From Dehalococcoidia bacterium (GTDB lineage: Bacteria > Chloroflexota > Dehalococcoidia > Lucifugimonadales > GCA-002694895), in contig JAPYRX010000013.1 in the NCBI GenBank assembly GCA_029936815.1, positions 1 through 37,902 of the forward strand: a stretch of DNA of 37,902 bases, in the 5' to 3' direction. Made by a program: the position numbers and the translations under genes. Positions 28,701 to 35,837 of the stretch are shown here, piece after piece (position 1 is the stretch's first letter; each line of letters opens with the position of its first letter). The notes below the pieces were generated by a model. That model was not told the origin of the DNA, made no database searches, and saw only the letters and a list, made by a program, of their open reading frames with translations.

Positions 28701-29764
28701 AATTAACTATGAGAACATTCCATACAGGCGGAATTGCATCTGTAGCAGATATAACAAGTGGACTACCAAGAGTAGAAGAGCTATTTGAAGCAAGAACTCC
28801 AAAAGGGCAAGCTATATTAAGTGATATAGACGGCGTGGTAGATTTATTGGAAACTGCAGATGGATTAGTTGTTCAAGTTAGTGATAAAGAAACTATGAAT
28901 CAAGAAATCAGTCTCCCAAAAGGTTGGGACGTTAAAGTTAAAGATGGAGATAGTGTAATAGTTGGCACTGAATTAGCTTCTCCAAAAGACCAATCTATAA
29001 CTCCTAAAGAAATGAAAAACAACCCAAATGTGATTGTTGAATCTGAATCTATATACGCACAAGTATCTGGAACTTTGAAAGTAACCAAACAAAAAATAGT
29101 CATTAATTGGGAAAATGAAGAAACAAGAGAATATCTAATACCTGCGGCTTCAAACCTGATTGTTTCTGAAGGAGATTTTGTTGAATCTGGAGCACCATTG
29201 ACTTCCGGCCCAAAAAGTCCTCAACAAATATTGGCAATTCAGGATATAAGTCATGTTCAACAATACCTCATTGAAGAAGTTCAAAATGTGTATTTATCTC
29301 AAGGAGTGACTATTAATGACAAGCATATTGAGGTCATAGTATCTCAAATGTTGAGAAAAGTAAGAGTTAACACCCAAGGAGATACTGATTATATTCCTGG
29401 AGAATTAATTCTAATTAATGAATTCGAAAATAAAAATGATGAAATTATGGCGGAAGGAGGAGAGCCTGCAACCGCAACTCCGGCTTTACTTGGTATTACT
29501 AGAGCTTCTTTGAATATGGATAGTTTCTTAGCTGCTGCTTCTTTTCAAGAGACTACTAGAGTCTTGACTGAGGCTGCAACTAATGGTCAAGTAGACGAAC
29601 TTAGAGGATTGAAAGAAAATGTAATTATAGGTAGATTGATTCCTGCTAGATTTGATCAAACTGAAGCAGGAAGAAAAAAATTAGGATTGGATGAATTTGA
29701 TACCGAGCTAAATTTATTAGAAACTATTGGATCAGATGTTGAAGAATCTGAAAATCTAGAGTAA
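25778..29764 (+). CDS. rpoC: RNA polymerase subunit beta'
   Basis: Beta' carries the catalytic magnesium. The 1328-residue product has the N-terminal zinc site (CYCG ... CDRCGVEV, near residues 65-88), the active-site NADFDGDQM at residues 529-537 (Asp531, Asp533, Asp535), the trigger-loop/bridge region (MRTFHTGGIA), and the second zinc site made by EEDCG and CATVRGLCIKCYG. A poorly conserved acidic insert of about 50 residues (roughly 155-210, rich in Asp, Glu, Ser) lies after the zinc region. ATG 25778 has a strong Shine-Dalgarno (AAGGAG). No large lineage insert of the proteobacterial type is present. tRNA-Val follows 23 bases after the stop. Confidence 0.98.
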   Translation: MTQSPIGFDSLRIGLATTEKIKLWSYGEVTKPETINYRTLRPEKDGLFCEKIFGPTKDWECYCGKYKKIRYRGVICDRCGVEVARSKVRRERMGTITLAAPVAHIWFAKGSPSRIGMILDLSPRNLERILYFAQYLVTKFNQENKDLLTKKIQEEMKNFENPAPPEDDDKLSNSNAETSQKSTTKINDTDSEDEEEVVELSAEEIKEKISELNSILSDLKTLKLGILLTDQKYKTLRNTSVIHNLDVFSAEMGAEAVTKVLKLINLDALRDELQKEIRETTGQRLKKAVKRLRVVEAFRKSGNSLESMILEVIPVLPPELRPMVQLDGGRFAASDLNDLYRRVINRNNRLKRLLELNAPEIIVRNEKRMLQESVDALIDNGRRGRPVLGSHNHTLKSLSDLLRGKQGRFRQNLLGKRVDYSARSVIIVGPELKLHQCGIPRKMAIELFKPFVMHKLVILGYAHNIRTAKRLVDRGSAEVWDILQDVVKERPVLLNRAPTLHRLGIQAFEPVLINGSAVRVHPLVCAAFNADFDGDQMAVHLPLSKTAIIESRRLMLSSNNMLTPSSGEPIVSPTLDIVLGCFYLTGLETEEPDENIKLYSDFDEAILAYNLNVIKLRESIRVRNDRSEDKEIISTTVGRIIFNDLLHESFEYHNQTIDKGLLKDITLRSFKELGNEETARLLDAIKSTGFEYATKSGITMAINDIKIPDSKYAIVKKADSQIEILEAKFNQGFITDEEKYRSAVNIWTNANEEVTVEIQNSLSTYGGLFYMAESGAKGNIAQIKQMAGMRGLMSDPKGKIIDRPIKSNFREGLTVLEYFISTHGARKGLADTALRTADSGYLTRRLIDVAQEKTIIEEDCGTEEFKLVEKNNPEDQFKRTILSRIKGRYLAQPIVDSNSGEILVEKNTYVDDAVFNSLSEDNIDIAAVYTPLSCATVRGLCIKCYGGSLANWDPVMIGEAVGIIAAQSIGEPGTQLTMRTFHTGGIASVADITSGLPRVEELFEARTPKGQAILSDIDGVVDLLETADGLVVQVSDKETMNQEISLPKGWDVKVKDGDSVIVGTELASPKDQSITPKEMKNNPNVIVESESIYAQVSGTLKVTKQKIVINWENEETREYLIPAASNLIVSEGDFVESGAPLTSGPKSPQQILAIQDISHVQQYLIEEVQNVYLSQGVTINDKHIEVIVSQMLRKVRVNTQGDTDYIPGELILINEFENKNDEIMAEGGEPATATPALLGITRASLNMDSFLAAASFQETTRVLTEAATNGQVDELRGLKENVIIGRLIPARFDQTEAGRKKLGLDEFDTELNLLETIGSDVEESENLE

Positions 29765-29787
29765 CATTTGAGTAATTAAAATGCATT

Positions 29788-29860
29788 GGGCGGTTAGCTC
29801 AGTGGTTAGAGTGCTGCGTTGACATCGCAGAGGTCATTGGTTCGAATCCAGTACCGCCCA
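29788..29860 (+). tRNA. tRNA-Val (anticodon GAC)
   Basis: A full cloverleaf can be drawn: acceptor GGGCGGT/ACCGCCC, D arm GCTC/GAGT, anticodon stem CTGCG/CGCAG with loop TTGACAT (GAC at 29821-29823), T stem ATTGG/CCAGT with loop TTCGAAT, discriminator A at 29860. The 3' CCA is not encoded. It starts 23 bases after the rpoC stop, so it may be cut from the rpoBC transcript. Confidence 0.97.
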
Positions 29861-29866
29861 TAATTC

Positions 29867-29942
29867 GGCCCCGTGGTGTAGTGGTCAACACGCCGCCCTG
29901 TCAAGGCGGAGATCGCCAGTTCGAACCTGGTCGGGGTCGCCA
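29867..29942 (+). tRNA. tRNA-Asp (anticodon GTC)
   Basis: The cloverleaf has acceptor GGCCCCG/CGGGGTC (one G-U pair), D arm GTGT/ACAC, anticodon stem CCGCC/GGCGG with loop CTGTCAA (GTC at 29900-29902), and T stem GCCAG/CTGGT with loop TTCGAAC. Discriminator G73 (29939) is the identity base for aspartate. CCA follows at 29940-29942, unlike the neighbouring tRNA-Val; this may be encoded or fortuitous. It lies 6 bases after tRNA-Val. Confidence 0.97.
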
Positions 29943-29953
29943 CATATTTGTAT

Positions 29954-30424
29954 ATGATTAAAAGACATTACACATCATCAGGACTAATTGTAAAAAACAA
30001 TTCTGTTTTATTGCATTATCACCTTAAAATTAAACTGTGGTTACCACCTGGGGGCCATATAGAAGAAAACGAGGACCCAATTCAAGCTTTAAAACGAGAA
30101 GTATTAGAAGAGACAGGCCTTCTCATTGATATAATTAATACATCGAGTACAGTTGCTAAAAAATTTCAGAATGTTTATTCATTAACTCCTCCTCATACTA
30201 TATTTATTGAATCTATCTCAGATAAAACAGAAGGTAACCACGAACATATTGATTTTATATATATATGTAAAATTGTAGGTGGTCAAATAAAAAATAATAA
30301 ATGGAAATGGTTTACTAAAAAAGATATATTTAATAGATCAGATCAGAGATATAATTTTTCGTCGGATATTACTTTAACTGATGAGTTGATTGATCTGTGT
30401 TTAGAAACATTTAAATTAGTATAG
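29954..30424 (+). CDS. NUDIX hydrolase
   Basis: This protein of 156 residues (from ATG 29954) is a pyrophosphohydrolase acting on a nucleoside-diphosphate-linked compound; the substrate cannot be told. The Nudix box is complete at residues 34-57: Gly34, Glu40, then REVLEETGLL from Arg48, with the metal-binding Glu52/Glu53. It begins 11 bases after the tRNA-Asp CCA and lacks a clear Shine-Dalgarno; a TTG at 29948 adds two residues and is less likely. It ends 8 bases before the dehydrogenase gene, so it probably shares its transcript. Confidence 0.88.
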   Translation: MIKRHYTSSGLIVKNNSVLLHYHLKIKLWLPPGGHIEENEDPIQALKREVLEETGLLIDIINTSSTVAKKFQNVYSLTPPHTIFIESISDKTEGNHEHIDFIYICKIVGGQIKNNKWKWFTKKDIFNRSDQRYNFSSDITLTDELIDLCLETFKLV

Positions 30425-30432
30425 GTTAAATT

Positions 30433-31491
30433 ATGAAAAAAATTGCAGTAATACCTGGGGATGGTATTGGTAATGAGGTAACAGGCGGCGCAGTTACAAT
30501 ATTACAAAAGGCACAATTAGAATTATATAACACAATATTGTTTGATTTTAAATATTTTGACTGGGGATCAGAATATTATTTAACTCACGGACTTATGATG
30601 CCTGAAGACGCAATAAATCAACTTGAATTTTTTGATTCTATTTTATTAGGCGCAATTGGACACCCTGATGTTCCTGATCATGTTACCTTGAATGGATTAT
30701 TATTGCCTATTAGACGAATATTTGATCAATACGTTTCCGTTAGACCAAGTTATTTATGGAAGAATACTACCAGCGTCTTAAGAGATGTGAAAGATTTAGA
30801 TTTTGTGATAATTAGAGAAAATTCAGAAGGAGAATATGCTAATATAGGTGGATTTTTACATTTAAATAATGAGAATTCTACATCTATTCAAACTGCTGTT
30901 TTTACAAAAAATGGTTGTATGAGAATAATTGATTATGCTTTTCAATACGCTGTAGAAAGAAATAAAAAATTAAAAGTTACTTCTATAACAAAATCCAATG
31001 CGCAAGCTTATGGTATGGTTATGTGGGATAATTGCTTTAATGAGGTATCAAAAAAATACCCACAAATTGAAACTGAATCTTTGCTAGTTGATGCTGCCTG
31101 TATGGATCTTGTTAGAAGACCAGAATCCTTTGATGTTATTGTTGCTAGTAATTTATTTGGAGATATTTTGAGTGATCTAGGCGCAGGTATCACTGGAGGT
31201 ATGGGAGTTGCTCCTAGTTCAAATATTAACCCATATAAAAAAGTACCATCTATGTTTGAACCTGTTCATGGAAGTGCTCCTGATATATCTGGAAAAGGGA
31301 TAGCCAACCCAATTGCGTCTATTTTATCCGGTGCAATGATGGCCGCATATTTAGGTTATGCAGAATTAGAGATGGTAATACGTAAGGCAGTACAACAAAG
31401 TATTGAGAATAATATTACTACCCAAGATATGGGAGGGAAACATTCTACAGAAGAAGTTATAATAAGTGTAGAATATAACATAACAAAATAA
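30433..31491 (+). CDS. Isocitrate/isopropylmalate-family dehydrogenase, D-malate/tartrate dehydrogenase type
   Basis: This is a beta-decarboxylating dehydrogenase of 352 residues. PGDGIG (8-13), RENSEGEY (128-135), the catalytic Lys187 in TSITKSNA, and the metal site Asp220, Asp244, Asp248 (LFGDILSDLGAG) are present. The C-terminal FEPVHGSAPDISGKGIANP block and overall pattern (GHPDVPDHVTLNGLLLPIRR) resemble E. coli DmlA and tartrate dehydrogenases more than LeuB, whose typical RELTGGLYFG motif is instead found in the gene at 33968. The likely reaction is NAD-dependent oxidative decarboxylation of a 2-hydroxyacid such as D-malate. The substrate is inferred. Confidence 0.85.
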   Translation: MKKIAVIPGDGIGNEVTGGAVTILQKAQLELYNTILFDFKYFDWGSEYYLTHGLMMPEDAINQLEFFDSILLGAIGHPDVPDHVTLNGLLLPIRRIFDQYVSVRPSYLWKNTTSVLRDVKDLDFVIIRENSEGEYANIGGFLHLNNENSTSIQTAVFTKNGCMRIIDYAFQYAVERNKKLKVTSITKSNAQAYGMVMWDNCFNEVSKKYPQIETESLLVDAACMDLVRRPESFDVIVASNLFGDILSDLGAGITGGMGVAPSSNINPYKKVPSMFEPVHGSAPDISGKGIANPIASILSGAMMAAYLGYAELEMVIRKAVQQSIENNITTQDMGGKHSTEEVIISVEYNITK

Positions 31492-31513
31492 CATATCAGG
31501 AATAATAAATAGA

Positions 31514-33958
31514 TTGAAAAAAATTTATAATCATTTAAAAATTGAAAAAAAATGGCAACTTAAATGGGAAGAAGATGGTATTTTTGAAGCTAAAGATTTT
31601 AATGATGGAAAAAGAAATTATTATGCATTAACTATGTTCCCATATCCTTCTGGAGATTTACATATGGGTCATTGGTATGCATTTGCCCCTGCAGACGCTC
31701 ATGCTAGATTTAAACGTATGGAAGGGTATAATGTCATGCATCCTCAAGGATTTGACTCTTTTGGATTACCAGCTGAAAATGCTGCAATTGAAAGAAATGA
31801 AGATCCTATGGAATGGACATATGAAAACATTGAAAATTTCAGAAGACAATTCAGAGAAATGGGGACTTCATATGATTGGAAGCGTGAATTAGTGACTTCT
31901 GATTCTAATTATTATAAGTGGAATCAGTTTTTTTTTATACAATTTTATAAAAATGGATTAGCATATAGACAGCACGGTCAAGTAAACTGGTGCCCAAATT
32001 GTCAAACTACATTGGCTAATGAACAAGTTAAAGATGGTTCTTGCGAAAGATGTGATTCTGCTGTATCAAAAAAAACTTTACCTCAATGGTTTTTTGCCAT
32101 TACAAAGTATGCCGATGAACTTTTAAATATGGAAGAAATTGATTGGCCTGATAAGATCAAAATTATGCAAAAGAATTGGATAGGTAAATCTCAAGGAGTT
32201 ACGATATCTTTTGATATTAGTGAATATTTATTTGAACAAAAAATAGAAGCATTTACTACAAGAATAGATACAATTTATGGTGTGACTTTTGTTGTACTAG
32301 CTCCCGAGCACCCATTAGTGAATCAGATAGTACAACCTGATTACAAAAATGAAGTTCAAATGTATGTCCAACAGGCTAATATGCAATCCGAAATAGACAG
32401 AACTTCTACAGAAAGAAAAAAAACAGGAGTCAAGACAGGTGCGTATTGCATAAATCCGCTCAATGGAGACAGAATTCCTGTTTATATTGGAGATTATGTG
32501 TTATCTACATATGGCACAGGAGCAGTTATGGGAGTCCCCGCTCATGATCAAAGAGATTTCGAGTTTGCAAAACAATACAAATTAGAAATTAAGGTAGTTG
32601 TTTCTCCTGAAAATTGGAATGGAGAAGAGTTAGAAGAGGCATGGACTTCTAATGGAGTGCAAGTTAATTCTGATGAGTTCGACGATTTTCCTAACATTGA
32701 TGCAAAGCAAATGATTTCTAATAAAATTGAAAAAAATGGATGGGGGTATCAATCTATTACTTATCACCTGAGAGATTGGTTAGTTTCTAGACAAAGGTAT
32801 TGGGGAACGCCAATACCAATAATATATTGTGATAAATGTGGCACTGTTCCTGTTCCTGAGTCTGACTTGCCAGTTTTATTACCTGAAAAAGTGAAATTTG
32901 ATTCAGATGGGAAATCTCCATTAACTAAAATCCAAGAATTTTTAAAAACAACTTGCCCAAAATGTAACTTACCAGCTACAAGAGAAACAGACACTTTAGA
33001 TACTTTTGTCTGCTCTTCATGGTACCACTTAAGGTTTGCGAGCCCTAATCCAAGTGTAGAACCATTTAATAAAAAAGAAATATCATCATGGTTGCCTGTT
33101 AATCATTATATGGGAGGCGCAGAGCATGCTGTCATGCATTTATTATATGCAAGATTTTTCAATAAAGCTTTAAGAGATTTAGGATTTGTAGAATTTGACG
33201 AACCTTATTCAAAATTAACTAATCAAGGAATGTTGATTAAAGAGCATAAGAAAATTTCTAAAAGATCAAATCCGTTAACACCCGATCCTATAGTGAAAAA
33301 TTTCGGAGCAGACACCTTAAGGTGTTATCTGATGTTTTTAGGCCCTTGGGATCAAGGTGGTGACTGGTCTGATTCTGGTATAAATGGAATAAGAAGATGG
33401 TTGATCAAAATATGGGATTTAGTTACTAGAGATTCGAATAATTTTCCGGATATTATTTCAGATATAAAAGAAAAAGATTTTATAAGAATTTCTAATATAT
33501 TATCTAAAAAAATAATAAACGATATGAAATCATCTAAGTTTAATACAGCAATTGCTTCATTGATGGAATATGCTTCAGAGCTTGTTAATATACACAAATC
33601 TTCGCAAATTTCTAAGATGTTATGGAAAAATTCTTTGGAGAGGTTACTTTTGCATTTAGCTCCATTAGCACCACATATTTCTGAAGAATTATGGGAGATG
33701 ATGGGTAATAATTATTCTATTCATCAACAAGATATTCCGATTTTCAATGATTCACTAATTGTTTCAGATAAAATGAAAATAATTTTACAAGTTAATGGCA
33801 AATTAAGAGATACTATTGAAATCTCAGCGGAATTGGGTGAAAAAGAAATTAAAGAGTTAGCTATGAAATCTGAAAATATCATTAAACATATAGCTGATAA
33901 AGAAATAATGAAAACAATTTATGTTAATAATAGATTATTAAATTTAGTAGTGAGATAA
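31514..33958 (+). CDS. leuS: Leucine--tRNA ligase
   Basis: This enzyme charges tRNA-Leu and edits mischarged products. The 814 residues are normal. The class I HIGH motif is HMGH at residues 50-53 (PYPSGDLHMGHWYAF). Zinc-type Cys pairs lie in WCPNC/CERC and CDKC/CPKC segments. The CP1 editing domain shows TRIDTIYGVTFVV and YGTGAVMGVPAHDQRDFEFA. The KMSKS loop is unusual, reading KISKR at 580-584 with the second lysine kept. The start is TTG 31514: it matches the family N-terminus (YNHLKIEKKWQ) and there is no in-frame ATG nearby upstream. AGGA is 12 bases before it. leuB follows after 9 bases. Confidence 0.96.
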   Translation: MKKIYNHLKIEKKWQLKWEEDGIFEAKDFNDGKRNYYALTMFPYPSGDLHMGHWYAFAPADAHARFKRMEGYNVMHPQGFDSFGLPAENAAIERNEDPMEWTYENIENFRRQFREMGTSYDWKRELVTSDSNYYKWNQFFFIQFYKNGLAYRQHGQVNWCPNCQTTLANEQVKDGSCERCDSAVSKKTLPQWFFAITKYADELLNMEEIDWPDKIKIMQKNWIGKSQGVTISFDISEYLFEQKIEAFTTRIDTIYGVTFVVLAPEHPLVNQIVQPDYKNEVQMYVQQANMQSEIDRTSTERKKTGVKTGAYCINPLNGDRIPVYIGDYVLSTYGTGAVMGVPAHDQRDFEFAKQYKLEIKVVVSPENWNGEELEEAWTSNGVQVNSDEFDDFPNIDAKQMISNKIEKNGWGYQSITYHLRDWLVSRQRYWGTPIPIIYCDKCGTVPVPESDLPVLLPEKVKFDSDGKSPLTKIQEFLKTTCPKCNLPATRETDTLDTFVCSSWYHLRFASPNPSVEPFNKKEISSWLPVNHYMGGAEHAVMHLLYARFFNKALRDLGFVEFDEPYSKLTNQGMLIKEHKKISKRSNPLTPDPIVKNFGADTLRCYLMFLGPWDQGGDWSDSGINGIRRWLIKIWDLVTRDSNNFPDIISDIKEKDFIRISNILSKKIINDMKSSKFNTAIASLMEYASELVNIHKSSQISKMLWKNSLERLLLHLAPLAPHISEELWEMMGNNYSIHQQDIPIFNDSLIVSDKMKIILQVNGKLRDTIEISAELGEKEIKELAMKSENIIKHIADKEIMKTIYVNNRLLNLVVR

Positions 33959-33967
33959 GGTGGAAAA

Positions 33968-35062
33968 TTGAGTTATATTGCAGTATTGCCCGGTGACGGG
34001 ATTGGCCCTGAAGTTGTGGATGAAGCAGTGAAAATTATAAAATCTTTGGAAGATCTGACAGATATTAAATATCAACTTGAATTCGGAGAAGTTGGTGGAA
34101 GTGCTTATGAAAAACATGGTAATCCTTTGCCTGAAATTACAATGGAATTAATACAGAATTGTAAAGCAGTGTTATTTGGCGCAGTAGGTGGCCCCAAATG
34201 GGACAATTTAGATTCTGACCTTAGGCCAGAGATGGGGATACTAAAAATAAGGAAAACCTTAGATTTGTACGCAAATCTAAGGCCGGTTAAAATTTTCGAA
34301 GCTTTAAAAGAAAATTCCCCTGTTAAATCCGAAATATTAGAGAATGTCGATATTTTAATAATAAGAGAATTAACTGGCGGATTGTATTTTGGCGAGCCTA
34401 AAATGCAAATGAATGAAAAACCAGAAAGATCTGCAGTAGATACAATGTTTTATAAAGAAAAAGAAATTGAAAGAATAGTTAGATTAGCTTTCACAATTTC
34501 TAAATCAAATAATTTGAAATTAACTTCTGTAGATAAAGCTAATGTTTTAGAAACTTCAAAATTGTGGAGAAAAATTGTTGACGAATTAGGAAATTCTTTT
34601 TCTGAAGTGGAGTACAACCATATGTTGGTTGATAATGCAGCTATGCAATTAATTCAAAACCCAAGGCAATTTAATATTATAGTATCAGAAAACACATTCG
34701 GAGATATTCTCACTGATGAAGCTTCAGTTTTATCATCCTCATTAGGGATGCTACCTTCTGCTTCTTTATCATTTATACCCGGTGAATCTAATGATGATAA
34801 AAAAAGCTTGTATGAACCAATACATGGGAGTGCTCCTGATATTACAGGTCAATATATCTCGAATCCCATTGGAATGATATTAAGTACTGCTATGATGTTT
34901 GAGTTTACATATAATCAAAAAGAAATTTCAGATTTGCTTTTTTCATGTGTGGAAAAAGTAATCAATGATGGTTATAGAACAAAAGATATATCAAATTCGA
35001 AAAACTATTGCACCACTCTTGAAATGGGTGACGCAATAGTTAGAGAAATTCGATCAAGATAA
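33968..35062 (+). CDS. leuB: 3-isopropylmalate dehydrogenase
   Basis: LeuB oxidatively decarboxylates 3-isopropylmalate in leucine synthesis. The 364-residue product has PGDGIGPEV near the N-terminus, the family-specific IRELTGGLYFG, VDKANVLETSKLW, DNAAMQLIQNPRQFN, and FGDILTDEASVLSSSLGMLPSAS. The start is TTG 33968 with AGGTGG about 5 bases upstream. It is in a unit with leuS and a second family member just before leuS. No leuA or leuCD is seen. Its end overlaps the convergent EVE gene by 9 bases. Confidence 0.96.
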   Translation: MSYIAVLPGDGIGPEVVDEAVKIIKSLEDLTDIKYQLEFGEVGGSAYEKHGNPLPEITMELIQNCKAVLFGAVGGPKWDNLDSDLRPEMGILKIRKTLDLYANLRPVKIFEALKENSPVKSEILENVDILIIRELTGGLYFGEPKMQMNEKPERSAVDTMFYKEKEIERIVRLAFTISKSNNLKLTSVDKANVLETSKLWRKIVDELGNSFSEVEYNHMLVDNAAMQLIQNPRQFNIIVSENTFGDILTDEASVLSSSLGMLPSASLSFIPGESNDDKKSLYEPIHGSAPDITGQYISNPIGMILSTAMMFEFTYNQKEISDLLFSCVEKVINDGYRTKDISNSKNYCTTLEMGDAIVREIRSR

Positions 35063-35509
35063 CGACATATCTATTATTATTTTCCATTCGCTTTTTGTAA
35101 CAGGTTGAATAGATAATCTAGACCTATTTACTAAAACCATGTCTTTCAATTTTGGATTGTTTTTGATAGATTCTAAAGTTACTATATTATCTAGTTTTTT
35201 AACAGGCTTTATGTTTAGCATGAACCATCTTGTATTATCAGAAGTACTTTTTGGATCGTAATATTTATGTGTTTTATCTAATGCAAAATGATCTGGATAT
35301 GGTTCTGATATTACTTCTGCTAATGCTACTATATGAGGGATAGAAATATTTGAATGATAAAACAGTATTTTATCATTAATTTTTATTCTATCTCTAATAA
35401 AATTTCTAGCTTGATAATTTCTTATTCCTTCCCATTGTGTTTTATTATCTTCTATAAGGTCGTCATAAGAATAATCTGATGGTTCTGATTTAAATAGCCA
35501 ATAATTCAT
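35054..35509 (-). CDS. EVE domain-containing protein
   Basis: This 151-residue single-domain protein belongs to the EVE/PUA-like fold family (thymocyte nuclear protein 1-like). Family members are proposed to recognise modified bases in nucleic acid, but the role of this stand-alone bacterial form is not established. Typical features are the N-terminal YWLFKSEPSDYSYDDL and the WEGIRNYQARNFIRD block (about residues 26-40), followed by DKILFYHS. It is convergent with leuB (9-base overlap) and divergent from the zinc-ribbon gene, sharing with it a 133-base region that has tandem TGTACA repeats. Confidence 0.9.
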   Translation of the reverse strand: MNYWLFKSEPSDYSYDDLIEDNKTQWEGIRNYQARNFIRDRIKINDKILFYHSNISIPHIVALAEVISEPYPDHFALDKTHKYYDPKSTSDNTRWFMLNIKPVKKLDNIVTLESIKNNPKLKDMVLVNRSRLSIQPVTKSEWKIIIDMSLS

Positions 35510-35538
35510 ATTATGTATGTTAAACTTATATAGATAAT

Positions 35539-35560
35539 AGTGTACATTAAGTGTACATAA
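35539..35560. promoter_or_regulatory. Tandem TGTACA repeat, candidate operator
   Basis: Two adjacent 11-base direct repeats, AGTGTACATTA (35539-35549) and AGTGTACATAA (35550-35560), differ at one position. Each holds the palindrome TGTACA, at 35541-35546 and 35552-35557, so the cores lie on the same face of the helix. They sit between the divergent EVE and zinc-ribbon genes, 9 bases upstream of a candidate -35. I do not recognise the regulator. Confidence 0.5.
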
Positions 35561-35569
35561 TATTACCTA

Positions 35570-35599
35570 TTGTAGAACTTATGATTAGTATGTTATAAT
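35570..35599 (+). promoter_or_regulatory. Candidate promoter for the zinc-ribbon gene
   Basis: TTGTAG (35570-35575) and a perfect TATAAT (35594-35599) are separated by 18 bases, leaving about 37 bases to the ATG at 35643. The upstream tandem TGTACA repeat ends 9 bases before the -35, a position suited to activator or repressor binding. Confidence 0.45.
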
Positions 35600-35642
35600 T
35601 TTCACATGTTAAAGATTTCACATAATTGGAGTTGTATTATAA

Positions 35643-35822
35643 ATGGAAGCTAAAAGGGAAATTACAATAAGTAATTGCATTTGTTATTGGATTATTGAAG
35701 AGCCTTCTGGATCTAAGAGTATTGGTACATGTAAAAAATGTGGCAATACAAAAGAGTTCTTTAATTATACAGACACTTCAGTTTGGTCTTCAGAATATAA
35801 TTACGATACTATTACCGAATAA
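35643..35822 (+). CDS. Small zinc-ribbon protein
   Basis: This is a 59-residue open frame from ATG 35643 to TAA 35820-35822. The N-terminal half has Cys12 and Cys14 (SNCICYWIIEEPSG) and then Cys30 and Cys33 in GTCKKCGNTKEF, giving a likely four-Cys zinc ribbon. The WIIEEPSG...G-C-x-x-C-G-x-x-KEF arrangement resembles small uncharacterised proteins I associate with Chloroflexota and actinobacteria, often with His in place of the first Cys. A GGAG lies about 12 bases upstream, and a plausible promoter precedes it. The function is unknown; nucleic-acid or protein binding is a guess. Confidence 0.75.
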   Translation: MEAKREITISNCICYWIIEEPSGSKSIGTCKKCGNTKEFFNYTDTSVWSSEYNYDTITE

Positions 35823-35837
35823 AAATATACTATTTTA

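Noticed and set aside
31492-31513. Possible T-box leader for leuS
   Set aside because: The gap to the upstream gene is 22 bases and contains no specifier stem or antiterminator sequence; the tyrS start overlaps ribF, so the same holds there.
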